Of a stretch of DNA of 64,000 nt, positions 47,874 through 56,276 are shown in pieces. The notes beneath the pieces were generated by a model. The model searched no databases. It saw only the letters and a list, made by a program, of their open reading frames with translations, and was not told the origin of the DNA. This stretch comes from Maribacter huludaoensis (GTDB lineage: Bacteria; Bacteroidota; Bacteroidia; Flavobacteriales; Flavobacteriaceae): contig NZ_JARKMS010000002.1 of assembly GCF_029350945.1 (NCBI RefSeq), positions 545,984-609,983 on the forward strand, read 5' to 3'. How positions within the stretch are numbered: position 1 is the stretch's first letter; each line of letters begins with the position of its first letter. The position numbers and the translations under genes are program-made.

Positions 47874-49115
47874 TTGAATCTAGAATATTTTATCGCCAAA
47901 CGGCTTATAAAGGGTAAGGAGCATAAAATTAGTATATCCGCACCAATAATAAAAATAGCTATTGCCGCAATTGCTATTGGGGTGGTTATGATGTTGATCG
48001 CTATTGCTACGGGGTTGGGTTTAAAAGAAAAAATCCGTGAAAAAGTGACCGCTTTTAACGGTCACGTACAAATCTACAATTACGACAATAATAATTCTGA
48101 AGTATCTGTGGTACCTGTGAGTACGGAACAGGAGTTCTATCCGGATTTTAAAATGGTAGATGGGGTGCAACATATTCAGGCGGTGGCCACCAAGGCGGGT
48201 ATTATAAGAACGGAAGATACTTTTGAAGGTATTATTGCCAAAGGTGTTGGTAAAGATTACAATTGGAAACCGTTTGAAGAGTTTTTGATTGAGGGTGTTC
48301 TACCTGATTATTCCGGAGAGTTAAATTCAGATGTGCTGATTTCCAGGATAATGGCAAACCGACTCAATTTTAAAGTGGGCGACTCGTTTTTCACCTTTTT
48401 TTTACGAGATGATGCAGCGGATAAAATACCCAATCAACGGAAGTTCACCATTACCGGTATTTTTGATAGCGGATTTGAAGAGATTGACGGACTCTATATT
48501 TTTACCGACATAAGGCATATTCAACGCATGAATAAGTGGGAAGATACCGAAGTTGGTAATTTTGAGATATTCTTGAACAGTTTTGATGATATTGATCAAA
48601 AAGCAAATGAGATTTACGGAAAAACGGTTGCTAGTTTAGATACCAAGACCATAAAAGATAAGTACTATAAAATCTTTGAATGGATCGGACTTTTTGATTT
48701 TAATATTGCCCTGATCATAGGCATTATGATCATAGTTGGCGGTATTAATATGATTACTGCATTGTTGGTACTTATTTTAGAACGAACGCCCATGATCGGT
48801 ATATTAAAGGCATTAGGTACCACAAATTGGAGTATTAGAAAGGTCTTTTTATATAATGCAGCTTATTTGATTGCGGTAGGTTTGTTTTGGGGCAACCTTA
48901 TTGGTTTGGGTATTATCTTTATTCAGGATCAGTTTAGGGTATTTAAATTTCCAAACCCAAAGGAGTATTATATTGAGTACATACCCGTAAGTATAGATCT
49001 GTGGACTATTCTTCTTTTAAATGCGGGTGTCTTGTTGTTATGTTTGTTGATGTTACTGATTCCATCATATATAATAACCAGAATTACGCCGGTAAAAGCG
49101 ATCCGATTTGAGTAG
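47874..49115 (+). CDS. FtsX/LolE-type ABC transporter permease
   Basis: 413 aa inner-membrane permease: one N-terminal membrane helix (IIKIAIAAIAIGVVMMLIAI), a large periplasmic domain (about 45-270), then three C-terminal helices with ITALLVLILERTPMIGILKAL, the FtsX-domain signature. The family exports lipoproteins (LolCE) or acts in lipid or peptide transport. The ATPase is not adjacent. The only possible start is the TTG at 47874 (MNLEYFIAKRLI), since an in-frame stop lies at 47865. Confidence 0.9.
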   Translation: MNLEYFIAKRLIKGKEHKISISAPIIKIAIAAIAIGVVMMLIAIATGLGLKEKIREKVTAFNGHVQIYNYDNNNSEVSVVPVSTEQEFYPDFKMVDGVQHIQAVATKAGIIRTEDTFEGIIAKGVGKDYNWKPFEEFLIEGVLPDYSGELNSDVLISRIMANRLNFKVGDSFFTFFLRDDAADKIPNQRKFTITGIFDSGFEEIDGLYIFTDIRHIQRMNKWEDTEVGNFEIFLNSFDDIDQKANEIYGKTVASLDTKTIKDKYYKIFEWIGLFDFNIALIIGIMIIVGGINMITALLVLILERTPMIGILKALGTTNWSIRKVFLYNAAYLIAVGLFWGNLIGLGIIFIQDQFRVFKFPNPKEYYIEYIPVSIDLWTILLLNAGVLLLCLLMLLIPSYIITRITPVKAIRFE

Positions 49116-49127
49116 TAGAAGTTTGAA

Positions 49128-49421
49128 TTATAGATGTTCTACAAAGTTCATTCGTTTTCCTAGAACTCTTACCACAAAGATTTCGTTCTTGTTTTCAAAT
49201 TGGTAAAATATAACATGAGCTTTGAAATTATAGAACTTTAATCCATTTGCAATTGGTGATGCATTTTTGGCTAAGCTAGGTCTGTCAGATAATTCCAATA
49301 GAAAATTTTCTAACTCCTGTAGGTAAATTGTTGCTGGCGATTGTCCAAAAAATTTAATACCATATTTATAAATAGCAATTAAATCTTGTTGTGCTTTTGT
49401 AGATAAATTATAGTTTGCCAT
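49128..49421 (-). CDS. parE: ParE-type toxin
   Basis: 97 aa, RelE/ParE superfamily toxin, expected to act on DNA gyrase if a true ParE. NLSTKAQQDLIAIYKYGIKF and the C-terminal NEIFVVRVLGKRMNFVEHL are the conserved elements, with GLKFYNFKAHVIFYQ as the central strand. The antitoxin gene overlaps its start by 14 bases. Family identity is firm; the target is inferred. Confidence 0.9.
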   Translation of the reverse strand: MANYNLSTKAQQDLIAIYKYGIKFFGQSPATIYLQELENFLLELSDRPSLAKNASPIANGLKFYNFKAHVIFYQFENKNEIFVVRVLGKRMNFVEHL

Positions 49422-49650
49422 TATCTACTTGCTCAATAATATCAGTGATTTTTAACGAGCTTCTTCCGCTCTGTAAACCTTCATCAATGGCATTTTTTAA
49501 TTCTGCCAATTTCATATTTTCTTGTTGGTCTTTTCTAACCAAATCACGTATATATTCACTGTCATTAGTGTAATCGCCACTCTCTACTTTTAACTTTATC
49601 CAATTATCTTGCTGATCAGTAAAGGTTATAGATTTTCGTATTGTTGCCAT
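49408..49650 (-). CDS. parD: ParD-type antitoxin
   Basis: 80 aa from the ATG at 49650 (MATIRKSITFTDQQDNWIKL). In-frame upstream codons extend to 49701 but run through the operator palindrome. Ribbon-helix-helix DNA-binding N-terminus, then SEYIRDLVRKDQQE and a toxin-binding C-terminal tail. It precedes and overlaps the toxin gene, the standard layout. It probably represses its own promoter through the palindrome at 49664-49691. Confidence 0.9.
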   Translation of the reverse strand: MATIRKSITFTDQQDNWIKLKVESGDYTNDSEYIRDLVRKDQQENMKLAELKNAIDEGLQSGRSSLKITDIIEQVDNGKL

Positions 49651-49663
49651 AAAAAAGAGATTA

Positions 49664-49691
49664 TGGTGCAATATAGTAATTATTTGCACCA
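49664..49691 (-). promoter_or_regulatory. Operator palindrome of the parDE operon
   Basis: Perfect inverted repeat TGGTGCAA (49664-49671)/TTGCACCA (49684-49691), 12-base AT-rich spacer, 13 bases upstream of the parD start. On the minus strand the spacer contains TATATTG, a plausible -7 box, so ParD binding would cover the promoter. Confidence 0.65.
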
Positions 49692-49758
49692 CATTATGCA
49701 TGGGTCTAAACTTAACACAGTTAGTGGTTTATTCTAGCATTAACTTGAGCGTTTTTGG

Positions 49759-49766
49759 TAAATTTG
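49759..49766 (+). promoter_or_regulatory. -7 box upstream of the M20 peptidase gene
   Basis: TAAATTTG matches TAnnTTTG exactly, 16 bases before the ATG at 49783. The -33 element is not evident. Confidence 0.4.
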
Positions 49767-49782
49767 GTGTAAAACAGACCAC

Positions 49783-51078
49783 ATGCATCAAAAGTTACTT
49801 TTTACACTAGTTACATTGTTGTTAGTGACCACTAGCAATGCGCAAAAGCTTTCTAAGAACGAAAAGAAGGTTGTAAAAACCATCGAAAAAAATAATGCCC
49901 AGGCAATTTCATTCTTGGAGAAAGTCGTCAATATCAATAGCGGAACTTTAAACCTTAAAGGGGTAGAAATGGTAGGAAAAGAGTTTGCTACTGCTTTTAC
50001 TGAAATTGGTTTTGAAAGTAAGTGGATTCCTATGCCTAAAGAAATGAATAGAGCAGGACATTTATTTGCGGAGATCAAAGGGACCAAAGGAAAGAAATTA
50101 TTATTAATAGGTCATTTAGATACGGTTTTTGAAGAAGATAGTCCGTTTCAAACATTTAAAATGGTGAACGATTCTATTGCCCATGCGCCGGGAGGTAATG
50201 ATATGAAAGGTGGCGATGTCATTGTGCTTTATGCATTAAAAGCATTACGGGAAAACGGATTGCTAGATAATGCCCAGATTATAGTCGCTTTTACCGGAGA
50301 TGAAGAAAGTACTGGTAATCCATTGGAAAAAAGTAGGCAAGATTTAATTGAAGCAGCAAAAAGAAGTGATATTGGTCTGGGTTTTGAAACTTCTACAGGG
50401 TTCAATTATGCTACCGTTGCCCGTAGAGGATCATCTGGTTGGAAAGTTGAAGTGGAGGGTAAAAGAGCGCATTCATCGGGTATTTTTAGTGAAGACACGG
50501 GTGCAGGTGCCATTTTTGAAATGTCAAGAATATTGAACGGTTTTTATACCGATGTTAAGGGAGAAGATTTATTGACCTTTAACCCTGGAACTTTAGTGGG
50601 AGGAACGTTTGTTGAATTTGATGAAATGACCAGTAAGGGTAGTGTGTTCGGTAAGACTAATGTAGTAGCCCAAAAAGCAGAGGTGCGTGGCGGATTGCGT
50701 TTTATATCCGAAGAACAAAAAGAACGTGCCCGTGACAATATGAGAGCGGTTGTTGCCAACAATTTACCACATACATCGGCAAAGGTGACTTTCAAAGATA
50801 GTTATCCGGCAATGCAACCTACAGAAGGAAATAAGGCTTTGTTGGCAAAGCTAAATCAAGTAAGCCTTGATTTGAAACAAGGTGAGGTAATTGCATATGA
50901 TCCCGGTAAAAGAGGTGCGGCAGATACTTCTTTTGTAGCGGAATATGTAGATTGTTTGGACGGGTTGGGTACCATGGGAAATGCTGCCCATACTCCTGAG
51001 GAAACCGTGAACTTGAATACGATAGAAGCATTAACAAAAAGAACGGCATTATTAATTTATAGATTGATAAATGAGTAA
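49783..51078 (+). CDS. Secreted M20-family metallopeptidase
   Basis: 431 aa with a signal peptide (LLFTLVTLLLVTTSNAQ). Zinc-ligand segments are LLIGHLDTVFEEDSPFQ, APGGNDMKGGDV and FTGDEESTGNP (catalytic Glu), with the dimerisation domain in the middle (ARRGSSGWKVEVEGKRAHSS). Closest in style to glutamate carboxypeptidase (CPG2) types. The substrate is unknown, and amino acid release from peptides or folates is typical. The stop overlaps the next start by 8 bases. Confidence 0.93.
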   Translation: MHQKLLFTLVTLLLVTTSNAQKLSKNEKKVVKTIEKNNAQAISFLEKVVNINSGTLNLKGVEMVGKEFATAFTEIGFESKWIPMPKEMNRAGHLFAEIKGTKGKKLLLIGHLDTVFEEDSPFQTFKMVNDSIAHAPGGNDMKGGDVIVLYALKALRENGLLDNAQIIVAFTGDEESTGNPLEKSRQDLIEAAKRSDIGLGFETSTGFNYATVARRGSSGWKVEVEGKRAHSSGIFSEDTGAGAIFEMSRILNGFYTDVKGEDLLTFNPGTLVGGTFVEFDEMTSKGSVFGKTNVVAQKAEVRGGLRFISEEQKERARDNMRAVVANNLPHTSAKVTFKDSYPAMQPTEGNKALLAKLNQVSLDLKQGEVIAYDPGKRGAADTSFVAEYVDCLDGLGTMGNAAHTPEETVNLNTIEALTKRTALLIYRLINE

Positions 51079-51856
51079 TATAACAACATTAAAAGTAGGA
51101 GAACATCAGGTTAAAATTGAAGCTGGAGAATTGGTAGGCTACCAAGTTTCTGGTCATGAGTTTATGCATCAAAAAGGGAACCCTGGTTGGCGAAGTGTAG
51201 ATACTGAAATGTTTCCGTTGATCGGCCCTACCAATGAAGCGGACTTTAAGGTAAATACTCCAAAAGGATTTGCTACCCAAGATCAACATGGACTATTGCG
51301 TGAAATGGAATATGTACTTACGGATAGCACCGATAGTAAAGCCGTATTTTCTAAAAAATATAGCGCGAATACGGAGATTTTAAACTCTAAATATCCAGCA
51401 AAATCAACTGCAGAAAAGTTGAGTTGGCCTTATGATTTTGAGTTCGTAAAAACACTTGAATTGGTGAACAATACTTTAGAAGTTACGTTTTCTATTTCTG
51501 GAGAAGAAGGTATGCCTTTTATGTTGGGTTATCATCCGGCATTTATGCTACATTCAGAAAATGCCGTAATCTCAACGGGCAATCAAGATATTACTATTCC
51601 AGAAGTAATGGCGGTGGGTAGTAGGGCACTACAAGTGCCTAAAACGGATACCATTATCTTAAAAGATGAGAAATCCATTCAAATAACATCTGAAGGATTT
51701 AGCCATTTTATGCTTTGGACAGAGGTGCCAAATATGGTTTGTATAGAGCCGATTACCTTTTATCCGTATGCTGTGGCACAACAGAATTTAGCGGAAGGAT
51801 TTATGGTGCTAAAAGATGAGCCTGCCATTTTTAAGGTAAGTTTAAAACCATTGTAG
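51071..51856 (+). CDS. Aldose-1-epimerase-like protein
   Basis: 261 aa, galactose-mutarotase-like beta-sandwich. WRSVDTEMFPLIGPTNEADF, QDQHGLLREMEY, FMLGYHPAFML (ligand His) and WTEVPNMVCIEPITFYPYA (catalytic Glu region) fit the family. It is shorter than classical GalM, like the LacX/YeaD-type relatives. Overlaps the peptidase gene by 8 bases, so translation is coupled. Confidence 0.88.
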   Translation: MSNITTLKVGEHQVKIEAGELVGYQVSGHEFMHQKGNPGWRSVDTEMFPLIGPTNEADFKVNTPKGFATQDQHGLLREMEYVLTDSTDSKAVFSKKYSANTEILNSKYPAKSTAEKLSWPYDFEFVKTLELVNNTLEVTFSISGEEGMPFMLGYHPAFMLHSENAVISTGNQDITIPEVMAVGSRALQVPKTDTIILKDEKSIQITSEGFSHFMLWTEVPNMVCIEPITFYPYAVAQQNLAEGFMVLKDEPAIFKVSLKPL

Positions 51857-51883
51857 TCAAAAATTACCGTTAAGTACAGATGT

Positions 51884-52657
51884 ATGTGTTATGATGTAAA
51901 AACCAGTTTGGAAGCGCAGCTAAAAAGGGCGAAACGTAATCAAGATTTAAAGGCAATTGAAGAAATTGTTGAAAAATTAGGGCCGTTGACCGATCTACCG
52001 CTTCATCATGCATCGGGGTTTTCACATCCAGAAGTATTGATTTACACTAATCAAGATCGTTTTTATCCCATAGTAGCTACTTGGGGTTTAATTCCGCACT
52101 GGGTAAATAACGTTGAACAACAAAAGAAAATTTGGAACAGCACCTTGAATGCTAGGGTAGAAACCATTTTTGATAAACCCGCCTTTAGGGATGCAGCCAA
52201 TGAGAAACGTTGTATACTTTACGTGGACGGGTTTTATGAGCATCATCATTTTAAAAATAACACTTATCCATTTTTCATCCACCGAAAAAATAATGAACCA
52301 TTAGCTTTGGCTGCATTATGGTCTGAATGGATACACCCTGAACATGGTGGTACTATCCATTCTTTTTCAATTGTAACCACTGTTGGTAATGACATAATGG
52401 CTAAAATTCATAATAACCCAAAATTAAAAGAACCCCGCATGCCATTAATACTATCCGATGATTTGGAAGAGCAATGGCTTTCCTCACATTCGGATTTTGA
52501 AAAGGAGTTGAAAGAATTATTGAACAGAAATGACAAGGTGGAATTAGAGGCGCATACCGTGGGTAAGCTTCGAGGTAAAAATTATGTAGGCAATACCGCT
52601 TCAATTGCCGATGAGGTAAAATACATGGAACTTGAAACTAACGGATTGGACTTTTAG
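51884..52657 (+). CDS. HMCES/YedK (SRAP) protein
   Basis: 257 aa, protects abasic sites in single-stranded DNA by forming a thiazolidine crosslink with its N-terminal cysteine. It starts MCYD, giving Cys2 after Met removal. Further active-site positions are the Asn in WNSTLNARVETIFDKPAF, the Glu in LYVDGFYEHHHF and the His in IMAKIHNNPKLKEPRMPLI. The N-terminus after Cys2 has a lysine-rich insertion compared with E. coli YedK. The broken tfoX-like gene begins 3 bases downstream. Confidence 0.92.
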   Translation: MCYDVKTSLEAQLKRAKRNQDLKAIEEIVEKLGPLTDLPLHHASGFSHPEVLIYTNQDRFYPIVATWGLIPHWVNNVEQQKKIWNSTLNARVETIFDKPAFRDAANEKRCILYVDGFYEHHHFKNNTYPFFIHRKNNEPLALAALWSEWIHPEHGGTIHSFSIVTTVGNDIMAKIHNNPKLKEPRMPLILSDDLEEQWLSSHSDFEKELKELLNRNDKVELEAHTVGKLRGKNYVGNTASIADEVKYMELETNGLDF

Positions 52658-52660
52658 AAA

Positions 52661-53005
52661 ATGGCATACAGTGATTATTTGGCAGATAGGGTAAGACCAA
52701 GATTAAAGGGAAAAGGGTTTGTAGAGGAGAAGAAAATGATGGGCGTGCTCGTTTTTATGGTCATTGGGAAAATGTGCATTGGTATTATGTTAGATTAAAA
52801 AACCGAAGAAGACAAGTTAATGGTACGAGTGGGAAAACTCAATTATGAAGAATTGCTAAATAAACCGGGTAGTAGCCCAATGGATTTTACGGGTAAGCCT
52901 TCACGTGGTTTTTTGTTTGTTGGACCTGATGGGTTCGATAATGAAAGTGACCTGGATTTTTGGGTGGCGAAAGCTTTGGAGTTTAATACACTTTTAAATA
53001 CATGA
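52661..53005 (+). pseudogene. TfoX N-terminal-domain protein gene interrupted by a stop codon
   Basis: The frame from ATG 52661 reads MAYSDYLADRVRPRLKGKGF then EEKKMMG...KMCIGIMLD, and stops at TAA (52796-52798, codon 46). The same frame continues KTEEDKLMVRVGKLNYEELL, then SPMDFTGKPSRGFLFVGPDG and DLDFWVAKALEFN to 53005. Together these give a full-length TfoX_N domain (about 114 codons). A single CAA or AAA to TAA change explains it. Sequencing error or stop readthrough cannot be excluded. The family relates to competence regulators but the single-domain form is of unknown role. Confidence 0.85.
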
Positions 53006-53045
53006 TCTTGGCTGTCAAATAGGCTTTCATGCTCTATGAAATGAT

Positions 53046-53053
53046 TAAATTTA
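53046..53053 (+). promoter_or_regulatory. -7 box in front of the SulP gene
   Basis: TAAATTTA (one mismatch to TAnnTTTG) ends 4 bases before the GTG start, again suggesting a leaderless or nearly leaderless transcript. Confidence 0.35.
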
Positions 53054-53057
53054 CAGA

Positions 53058-54806
53058 GTGAAAAACATATTCCCTTTTTTGGAATGGGTTTCAACCTATA
53101 AAAAAGCTTACTTCATAAAAGATTTGTTGGCTGGTCTTACCGTGGGTATCGTATTGGTGCCACAAGGTATGGCATATGCAATGATAGCTGGTTTGCCACC
53201 CGTACATGGTCTTTATGCTTCTTTATTTCCTGTCCTTGTTTATGCACTTTTAGGCACCTCAAGAAAAATAGCGGTTGGTCCTGTGGCCATGGATTCGCTT
53301 TTGGTGGCTGTAGGATTGGGTACCTTGGCTATAACCGGGGTAGAAAACTATATAAAAATGGTGGTGGTACTTGCTTTAATGGTAGGTGTTATTCAGTTTT
53401 TGTTGGGGGTTTTGCGCATGGGCTTCTTGGTCAATTTTCTTTCAAAACCGGTAATTAGTGGTTTTACATCTGCCGCGGCTATTATTATTGTTTTTAGCCA
53501 AATGAAACATTTGTTGGGTATTTCCGTAGTAGGCAGTAACAGAATCTACAAGACCGTAATCAATATTTTTTATAAGCTAGGAGAAATAAATTATGTGGAT
53601 TTCTCAATCGGTCTGGTTGGTATAGCCTTATTGCTAGGGTTTAAAAAGTGGGCCAAAAATATTCCCGGTATATTAATTATCGTAGTGTTGGGGATTGTGG
53701 CGGTTTACCTTTTTCAGCTAGAAACTTACGGAATTAAATTGGTAGGAAACGTACCTAGTGGATTGCCATCTTTTATAATGCCTACATTGAATATTGAAGA
53801 TATTAAGCAACTGGCGCCAATTGCTATAGCATTGGCATTGGTGGGCTATTTAGAAGCTATTTCTATAGGTAAGGCCATTGAAGATAAAACAGGGGAAGAT
53901 ACCATAAAGGCAAATCAAGAGTTAATTGCTTTAGGATCATCGAATATTGTGGGTTCTTTTTTTCAAGGGTATCCAGTGACAGCAAGTTTTTCTAGATCGG
54001 CAATTAGTTTTGATGCTGGTACTAAAACCAATTTAAGTGCTGTTTTCAGTGTTATTTTGGTGGTGTTGACCTTACTTTTTTTAACACCTTTGTTTAAGTT
54101 TTTGCCGAATGCTATTTTGGCAAGTATCATTATGGTATCCGTAGTAAAACTTATAGATATTAAGTACTTTAAATATTTATGGTCAAACAGAAAAGATGAA
54201 TTTTTTGTGATGCTGGTGACTTTTTTGATCACTTTGTTCATCGGTATTACACAAGGTATATTAATAGGTGTTCTATGTTCTTTATTGCTAATGGTCTATA
54301 GGACTTCTAAACCCCATTTTGTAGAGATTGGTAATATTGGCAATTCCGACTATTATAAAAATGTTATTCGTTTTGCCGATGAAGTGGTGGTGCGTAATGA
54401 TTTGTTAATCGTTAGGTTCGATTCTCAGTTGTATTTTGGTAATTCAGTTTATTTTAAAAAACAATTGCTTAAGCATATAAAGGCAAAAGGTCCGGCACTC
54501 AAAGGAATTATTTTGAATGCAGAATCCATAAATTACATTGATGCCACCGCTGCGGATATGTTGACTAAATTAATACATGATATTAGGGAACGTGAACTGC
54601 AATTTTACATTGCAGGCGCCATTGGACCAACAAGGGATATTATTTTTAGTACAGGTATTATCAAGGAATTACAGCGAGAATTTTTGTTCGTAAAAACAAA
54701 AGAAGCTGTCGATTTCTTTGATGATCCCAATGAGATTTCCTTATTGGCAGCGAAAGTAGCCTATGAAAATAGTAGAATGGCCAAGACCAAAAGAAATATA
54801 AATTAA
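53058..54806 (+). CDS. SulP-family anion (sulphate) transporter
   Basis: 582 aa: about 12 membrane segments followed by a cytoplasmic STAS domain (about 440-560; GIILNAESINYIDATAADML). The N-terminal signature is DLLAGLTVGIVLVPQGMAYA with AGLPPVHGLYASLFPVLVYA. The start is GTG at 53058, giving MKNIFPFLEWVS; no upstream ATG in frame. SLC26/SulP proteins move sulphate, bicarbonate or other anions. The next gene handles persulphides, which makes sulphate a reasonable but unproven substrate. Confidence 0.92.
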   Translation: MKNIFPFLEWVSTYKKAYFIKDLLAGLTVGIVLVPQGMAYAMIAGLPPVHGLYASLFPVLVYALLGTSRKIAVGPVAMDSLLVAVGLGTLAITGVENYIKMVVVLALMVGVIQFLLGVLRMGFLVNFLSKPVISGFTSAAAIIIVFSQMKHLLGISVVGSNRIYKTVINIFYKLGEINYVDFSIGLVGIALLLGFKKWAKNIPGILIIVVLGIVAVYLFQLETYGIKLVGNVPSGLPSFIMPTLNIEDIKQLAPIAIALALVGYLEAISIGKAIEDKTGEDTIKANQELIALGSSNIVGSFFQGYPVTASFSRSAISFDAGTKTNLSAVFSVILVVLTLLFLTPLFKFLPNAILASIIMVSVVKLIDIKYFKYLWSNRKDEFFVMLVTFLITLFIGITQGILIGVLCSLLLMVYRTSKPHFVEIGNIGNSDYYKNVIRFADEVVVRNDLLIVRFDSQLYFGNSVYFKKQLLKHIKAKGPALKGIILNAESINYIDATAADMLTKLIHDIRERELQFYIAGAIGPTRDIIFSTGIIKELQREFLFVKTKEAVDFFDDPNEISLLAAKVAYENSRMAKTKRNIN

Positions 54807-54860
54807 AAAAATCTTGTACCTTAAAGGTGAAGTGATTGTTATAATATAAAGTAGTTTAGT

Positions 54861-56267
54861 ATGAATATAGAACAGATATATACAGGTTGTTTGGCTCAAG
54901 GAGCATATTATATTGAGAGTGATGGGGAAGTTGCCATTATTGATCCGTTACGTGAGGTAACGCCTTATATTCAAAGGGCTGAAAATGACAATGCCAAGAT
55001 CAAGTATATATTTGAAACCCATTTTCATGCAGATTTTGTCAGCGGGCACGTAACGCTTTCAAAAGAAACAGGAGCTCCAATTATTTACGGTCCCACCGCT
55101 AACCCTACTTTTGACGCTATCATTGCCGAAGACGGTCAAGAATTTAAGTTGGGCAAACTTACTTTTAAAGTGCTTCACACACCGGGGCATACTATGGAAA
55201 GTACTACTTATTTGTTGCGTGATGAAAATGGTAAAGATCATGCAATTTTCTCTGGTGACACCTTGTTCTTAGGTGATGTGGGTAGACCTGATCTAGCTCA
55301 GAAATCTGCTGATATGACCCAAGAACAATTGGCAGGCACCTTGTTTGATAGTTTGCGTACTAAAATAATACCTTTGGCTGATGATGTTACCGTATATCCT
55401 GCACATGGTGCCGGTTCTGCATGTGGTAAGAACATGATGAAAGAAACGGTAGATACCTTGGGTAATCAGAAAAAAATGAATTATGCTCTTAGAGCGGATA
55501 TGACCAAGGAAGAATTCATTAAAGAAGTAACCGATGGTCTATTGCCTCCGCCTAAATATTTTCCTTTAAACGTAAAAATGAATAAGGAGGGGTATGAAGA
55601 TATAGACGATGTGCTTGATCGTGGTAATGTTGAATTATCGCCGGATGCATTTGAAAAAGCAGCTAATGATACCGAGGCTTTGGTGTTAGATGTTAGACAC
55701 CAAGATGAATTTGTAAAAGGTCATATACCAAGGTCCATATTTATAGGATTGAACGGTGATTTTGCTCCTTGGGTGGGCGATTTAATTGCCGATACCAAAC
55801 AGCCTTTACTATTGGTAATTCCTGAAGGTAAAGAAGAAGAGGCTATTACTAGATTGTCCCGAGTAGGATTTGATGCTGCCATCGGATATTTAAAAGGTGG
55901 AATAGAAGCTTGGAAAGCGGCAGGGAAGGAAGTGGATCAAATAACTTCTATTACGGCACCTGAAGCAAAAGCTTTAGTAGATGAAGGTAATGCCGTTTTT
56001 GATGTGCGTAAAGATGGCGAGTATTTAAGCGAGCATTTGGTAGGTGCAGTTCATACTCCCTTAAGTGAATTGAATAAACATTTGTCCAAATTTCCTGAAA
56101 AGGGAGAATTTTTGGTGCATTGTGCAGGTGGTTACCGTTCTGTTATAGCATCTTCTATTTTAAAAAGTCGTGGTATTCATAATCTGATCGATGTTAAAGG
56201 AGGTTATGGAGCACTTAAAAATGAAGATTTAGAGAAGACAGATTACGTTTGTCCAACAACACTATAA
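54861..56267 (+). CDS. Persulfide dioxygenase-like MBL protein fused to two rhodanese domains
   Basis: 468 aa. The metallo-beta-lactamase domain of the ETHE1 type (1 to about 240) has THFHADFVSGH (H54, H56, D58, H63), HTPGHT and FSGDTLFLGDVGRPDL. It is followed by two rhodanese domains. The first (about 260-355) has no cysteine at the active loop (LLLVIPEGKEEEA) and is presumably structural. The second has the catalytic Cys421 in FLVHCAGGYRSV. The expected role is oxidation of glutathione- or low-molecular-weight persulphide to sulphite, with sulphur transfer. 54 bases after the SulP gene. Confidence 0.9.
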   Translation: MNIEQIYTGCLAQGAYYIESDGEVAIIDPLREVTPYIQRAENDNAKIKYIFETHFHADFVSGHVTLSKETGAPIIYGPTANPTFDAIIAEDGQEFKLGKLTFKVLHTPGHTMESTTYLLRDENGKDHAIFSGDTLFLGDVGRPDLAQKSADMTQEQLAGTLFDSLRTKIIPLADDVTVYPAHGAGSACGKNMMKETVDTLGNQKKMNYALRADMTKEEFIKEVTDGLLPPPKYFPLNVKMNKEGYEDIDDVLDRGNVELSPDAFEKAANDTEALVLDVRHQDEFVKGHIPRSIFIGLNGDFAPWVGDLIADTKQPLLLVIPEGKEEEAITRLSRVGFDAAIGYLKGGIEAWKAAGKEVDQITSITAPEAKALVDEGNAVFDVRKDGEYLSEHLVGAVHTPLSELNKHLSKFPEKGEFLVHCAGGYRSVIASSILKSRGIHNLIDVKGGYGALKNEDLEKTDYVCPTTL

Positions 56268-56276
56268 TCGCTTAGG

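Noticed and set aside
49651-49701. 17-codon N-terminal extension of ParD
   Set aside because: It would place the operator palindrome inside the coding region; the ATG at 49650 gives the standard ribbon-helix-helix start.
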